This document shows positions 60,581-64,000 of a stretch of DNA of 64,000 nt, piece by piece. This DNA is from Diadema setosum (Eukaryota > Echinodermata > Echinoidea > Diadematoida > Diadematidae), in the NCBI RefSeq assembly GCF_964275005.1, contig NC_092688.1:47237748-47301747 (forward strand), in the 5' to 3' direction. The position numbers and the translations under genes are program-made. Numbering within the stretch: position 1 is the stretch's first letter; every line of letters starts with the position of its first letter. The notes beneath the pieces were generated by a model. That model was not told the DNA's origin. It saw only the letters and a program-made list of their open reading frames with translations, and made no database searches.

Positions 60581-60966
60581 CAGGGATGCCAAGTTCAAAA
60601 AATTTTTATGAGTGAGATTTTCATGACTCGGCATCTCGGCGAGCGAATGTGCGCGCGAGCGAGGGTGTGGGAGGGTTTTTTCCCCCTGTGGCCTCCCACG
60701 GTAGGGAGCTTTTTCAATTCTTAGCTCTTAATGGTGCGATCAGGTGCATACTTAAGTGACTATTCTTTACTTATTTTGAAAGACAAAAGGAAAATATACC
60801 TTCAATTGCAACTACCACTCTAATCCTTTTAGATATGCTCCTTATTATAGGCCCAAGTTGCAGACTTCGTCCGATGAGTGAGAAAAATGGGTGCCATGCG
60901 TGAGATCGTGAGACGGCCCCTAAATGCTTGAGTCTCACGCAGAATGCGTGAGACTTGGTAGCTCTG
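60581..60966. mobile_element. CAGGGATGCCAAG-ended MITE
   Basis: Left CAGGGATGCCAAGTT, inverted right end CAGAGCTACCAAGTC. ATGATA flanks both sides (60575-60580 and 60967-60972). Interior GAGTCTCACGCAGAATGCGTGAGAC hairpin in two arms (GTCTCACGC / GCGTGAGAC). Confidence 0.6.
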
Positions 60967-61769
60967 ATGATAGAAATACAATTTTTACAAGTAAGTCCTT
61001 GACCCCGGACAGAACATTCCCCCTGTGTACTTGAATGATCGGGTGATATGCACAGTGAGGTTTTTCCTGTAGATATTTGATAATAAGCCAGTTCACATGT
61101 GCAGACAAAGGTCATTGCAGACCGTCTCTTGAAATGGATTGCAATTGAGGTATTCAAAACCTTAGATAGGGCTTCATGACAACTGTGTTATAAATGAACC
61201 AGGTGCAGATTGGTATGTACAGGTGAATGTGCGTTCTTTTCAGCAGCATTAACAAAAGCCATTCATGCAGCACTGATATGTAAATTACAACTTCCTGCAT
61301 GGCTGCTTTCAACTGCTCTTCTTGAAGACTATTCCATGTATTGCAAAGTCTGTGGTTGGAGAGGTCATTGCAGACTATTGCTAACTGTGAACTGGCTTAT
61401 CAGAAATGCACAGAGATCGAGCTTGCCCCATTCTCATTATAAATTCTTGCCATTGTTTACACACTGAATATGATGCGTGGCAGCCATCTTGCATATCGTT
61501 CTGTTAGCTGCATTAAAACCTAAGCTCTCACATTGCCCTGGCACTCCCATTCCAGACTCTGTGCGTACACGCTCCCCATTTGTTCCGTCACGTGTGTGAG
61601 CATCTGCTCTCTGCTCTGCTGCGATGTTCCCCCAGGCGTAGTGTTTGTCGAACCCACTTTTGTCAGAGGTCACTGTACACAGAAAGGTCATGGTCTCAGT
61701 ACACATAGGGAAGATCAACGGCAGTGTAACATTGTATTTTGTACCTTACGATGAGGTATCTAGCCTACT

Positions 61770-62749
61770 TTAAAGGCATAATTTACCATTTGCAGATGAA
61801 ACAAAAATCCAGCATAAATGCTTCAAAATAGTTTTAAAATATGAGTTAGGGATAGAAACAACCAATGTAAAAATTTGAACCAGTATAATCGATGTTAAGT
61901 ATTGTTAAAGTATACAAAATGCGGACAATTTTTTAGTTTTAAATAATAGAAATGTTTCCAGGTTAAACCGTCTACAGTTACATGTAAGTGTATGGTTAAT
62001 TGAGAAGAATGATGATATCTCCTTAAAGGACAAGTCCACCTTCATAAACATGACGATTGAGAGAATGCAGCAATATTAGTAGAACACATAGGTGAAAGTT
62101 TGAGGAAAATTGGACAATCCGTTAAAAAGTTATGAATTTTGGAAGTTTCAGTTCCGCGATCGCCCGATGTGAAGACTACTACAGCTTGTGATGTCATATG
62201 AGTACAACCATACAAAGAAACTATAAAGAAAATTCAACATATTTTCACTTTTCTCGCATAATAGACGAGCACATGACTTGCCTCTTTCAGAAGGCAGGGG
62301 AAGTAATATTACCCTGAACATATCTACAGACTGTATCAGTTACAAGTTGAGGGAATGTGTACTTTCTTCAAAAAATGAAATTTTGTGGAATTCTCTTTAT
62401 ATTTTCCTTATATCGTTGTATGCATGTGACATCATCAACTGCAGTAGTCTTCTCATCCAGCAGTGACTGCACAGAAACTTTAAAAATTCATAACTTTTGA
62501 ACGAATTGTCCAATTTTCCTCAAACTTTCACTGATGTGTTCCACTTATATTGCTGAATTATCTCAATCCACATGTATATGAAGGTGAACTTGTCCTTTAA
62601 TAAATATTTTAGGCTTTATTGCAAGAATGTTATATGGTAGGTCATGTTTTGTGATTTATAAACTGACCTGTTTGTACACATGACTGCATCAATTGTGAAA
62701 TCTTTAACATTTTTAAATCACTGCTCCCAAAGGTAAACAGGACCTTTAA
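61770..62749. mobile_element. TTAA-ended AGGCATAATTTACC MITE hosting a nested MITE
   Basis: TTAAAGGCATAATTTACCAT at the left, GGTAAACAGGACCTTTAA at the right. Compared with 58418-58790 it is interrupted after GATGATATCTCC by the element at 62027-62596. Confidence 0.8.
62027..62596. mobile_element. AGGACAAG foldback MITE inserted at TTAA
   Basis: Between TTAA at 62023-62026 and 62597-62600. AGGACAAGTCCACCTTCAT at the left, AAGGTGAACTTGTCCT at the right. Comparison with the uninterrupted host family shows the insertion directly. Confidence 0.87.
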
Positions 62750-62758
62750 TATTGGACT

Positions 62759-62761
<3 letters not shown>

Positions 62762-62793
<32 letters not shown>
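62762..62793. repeat. T homopolymer
   Basis: About 32 T. Confidence 0.97.
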
Positions 62794-62794
<1 letters not shown>

Positions 62795-63277
62795 GTGACC
62801 TTTGCAATTGGGTCAACATTCAGCCACTACGGTATATGTATAAAGCCCTATAACCTCTTGTGTGTGGGTAGTAAGTTATGGACCAAATGACTTCTGTTTT
62901 AATAGAGGACAAAATATTATGTACCCCATTGACTACATACTACAGTTTATACATCATGTTGTACATTATCATGCTAACATGTATGAACTAAACTTTTAGC
63001 ACCATACTAGGTAGAGTGATGACATAAGACTGTACCGAATTCTGTTTGCATATCTTGAAGATGCACTAGTCGTGGATGCAAAGTACAGGGCCGCTGTGTA
63101 GTGGCTTACAGTCCGGTGTGCACGTCCATGATATACGATGGTCGATGTTCAAGGAGGAAAGTATTGGTACAAAGAGCCCCTTTCCACCCCCAGGCCTGAT
63201 TGGAGCATTCCTACAACTGCAGATCCACATGTTGTGGCATGTGCACATGTAGGGTACTAGTACATGACTTCCAGTGT

Positions 63278-63305
63278 GTCTGTACATGGAGCTCTATGGT
63301 CTGTA
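63278..63305. mobile_element. Minimal nano-hairpin element, 14 bp, exact 7-bp direct repeats
   Basis: CATGGAGCTCTATG at 63285-63298 (palindromic except one pair, no loop) between GTCTGTA copies (63278-63284 and 63299-63305). Confidence 0.68.
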
Positions 63306-63601
63306 GAAGTACTATGCATCCTTTGTATGATGAGGTGCCCTGAGAAGGGAAGTGTAGCCGAAGGTACATTGTAGGCCTACTGCTTTCACGCGCTGACAAA
63401 TGTGACTGTTTGGCTCTCAGCCAAGTAATGTAGGACCACATTTACTAGAGTTATGCAAACTAAAGGGATGGAGTACCAGCGGTTTATCAAATAATGAATA
63501 AATGCCTTGCCCAATCTCCAAAGCATGTTTGCACTGTAGGTACACAGTATTAAACTTCAGGTGTCCCTGAACCCTGCAGTCAGAAGTACAAATTTATGTA
63601 T

Positions 63602-63638
63602 GCGGTACCAAGGAGTAGGCCTAACTCCTTCATGGTAC
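63602..63638. mobile_element. Nano-hairpin-like palindrome, degenerate flanks
   Basis: CAAGGAGTAGGCCTAACTCC then TTC at 63609-63631. Flanks GCGGTAC and ATGGTAC agree at five of seven positions. Confidence 0.45.
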
Positions 63639-64000
63639 ACACAAGCCAGTTCACAGTTAGCAAAGGCCTCTGCACCACAGTGAAGAGCCAAGTAGAAAGT
63701 GGTATTCAAATTCACATGGAAGTACTGCATGAATGGCTTTGGTTGAATAGTTTGGTTGAAAAGAATACATTCATGCATACATTGTACATCACAATAGCAG
63801 CTACAAATTAGTTCAAACATACAGAGATGTGTTCACAATGTACAACTTTAGTTTTGTTGAAGAACCTAGAGGTTTTCATATGTACATGTGGGTGGAGGAT
63901 GTGGGAGGGGGGTGTCCCCCCTTCGACGGTATGGATTTTTTTTTTGTATTTCAATATCAAAATATGAGATTTGGTGCATGCTTTTTAACCTTTTTAAAGG

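Noticed and set aside
51463..63615. Frequent TAGGCCTA / TAGGCCCTA palindromes as another mobile family
   Set aside because: No direct repeats beside those inspected. Treated as a background feature of this genome type.

Overview
This window looks like intergenic and intronic DNA from a marine invertebrate deuterostome, most likely an echinoderm such as a sea urchin. The support is spliced genes with long introns, an AT-rich background full of microsatellites, many palindromic MITEs, frequent TAGGCCTA-type palindromes and CR1-like LINE 3' ends. The species is not proven. Real protein-coding sequence is sparse.

Coding content. (1) The left edge holds the last two coding exons of a ribosomal protein S6 kinase (p70S6K/RPS6KB1 family, + strand, 304-419 and 2551-2704), including the hydrophobic-motif threonine. 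(2) A compact two-exon tryparedoxin/nucleoredoxin-like thioredoxin with a WCPPC active site lies on the - strand (26626-26318 and 24333-24190). (3) A CpG-rich, ATG-free leader ending in a short ATG-started exon with a good donor (49655-50034, + strand) may be the first exon of a gene that continues beyond the window. (4) A 5'-truncated CR1/Jockey-like LINE carries an open reverse-transcriptase frame at 55971-57470. Nearly every other open frame falls in a repeat or microsatellite, or has no recognisable homology.

Repeat layout. 0.6-15 kb: two copies of a CTCACCTGAGC element with internal ~330-bp repeats, two pogo-like MITEs, two hAT-like elements of one family (one inside an older TIR element), and TTAA-ended foldback elements. 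16-29 kb: trinucleotide arrays, more foldbacks, a Merlin/hAT-sized MITE made of GGTTCGTTATTCCGAA units, and a 400-bp pentanucleotide array. 29.9-37.4 kb: a transposon-like unit with a short TIR, a 4-bp CTAT duplication and eight GTAACTCACGTTAC subterminal repeats, split by a 4.8-kb element with 12-bp TIRs and a 6-bp duplication. 38-50 kb: microsatellites, LINE tails and further MITEs. 50-64 kb: the LINE, hAT-like MITEs and TTAA-ended foldbacks, one inserted in another.

The most unusual signal is a dispersed family of tiny palindromes (14-29 bp, general form CA[N]GGAG...CTCC[N']TG), several of them flanked by exact 7-bp direct repeats. Inside a local tandem duplication (34605-35046) one copy carries such a hairpin and the other is the clean empty site. 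The length difference is exactly hairpin plus 7 bp. The arms differ between copies but stay complementary. This looks like a mobile or copying process for DNA far smaller than ordinary MITEs. I know of no named family that matches it.
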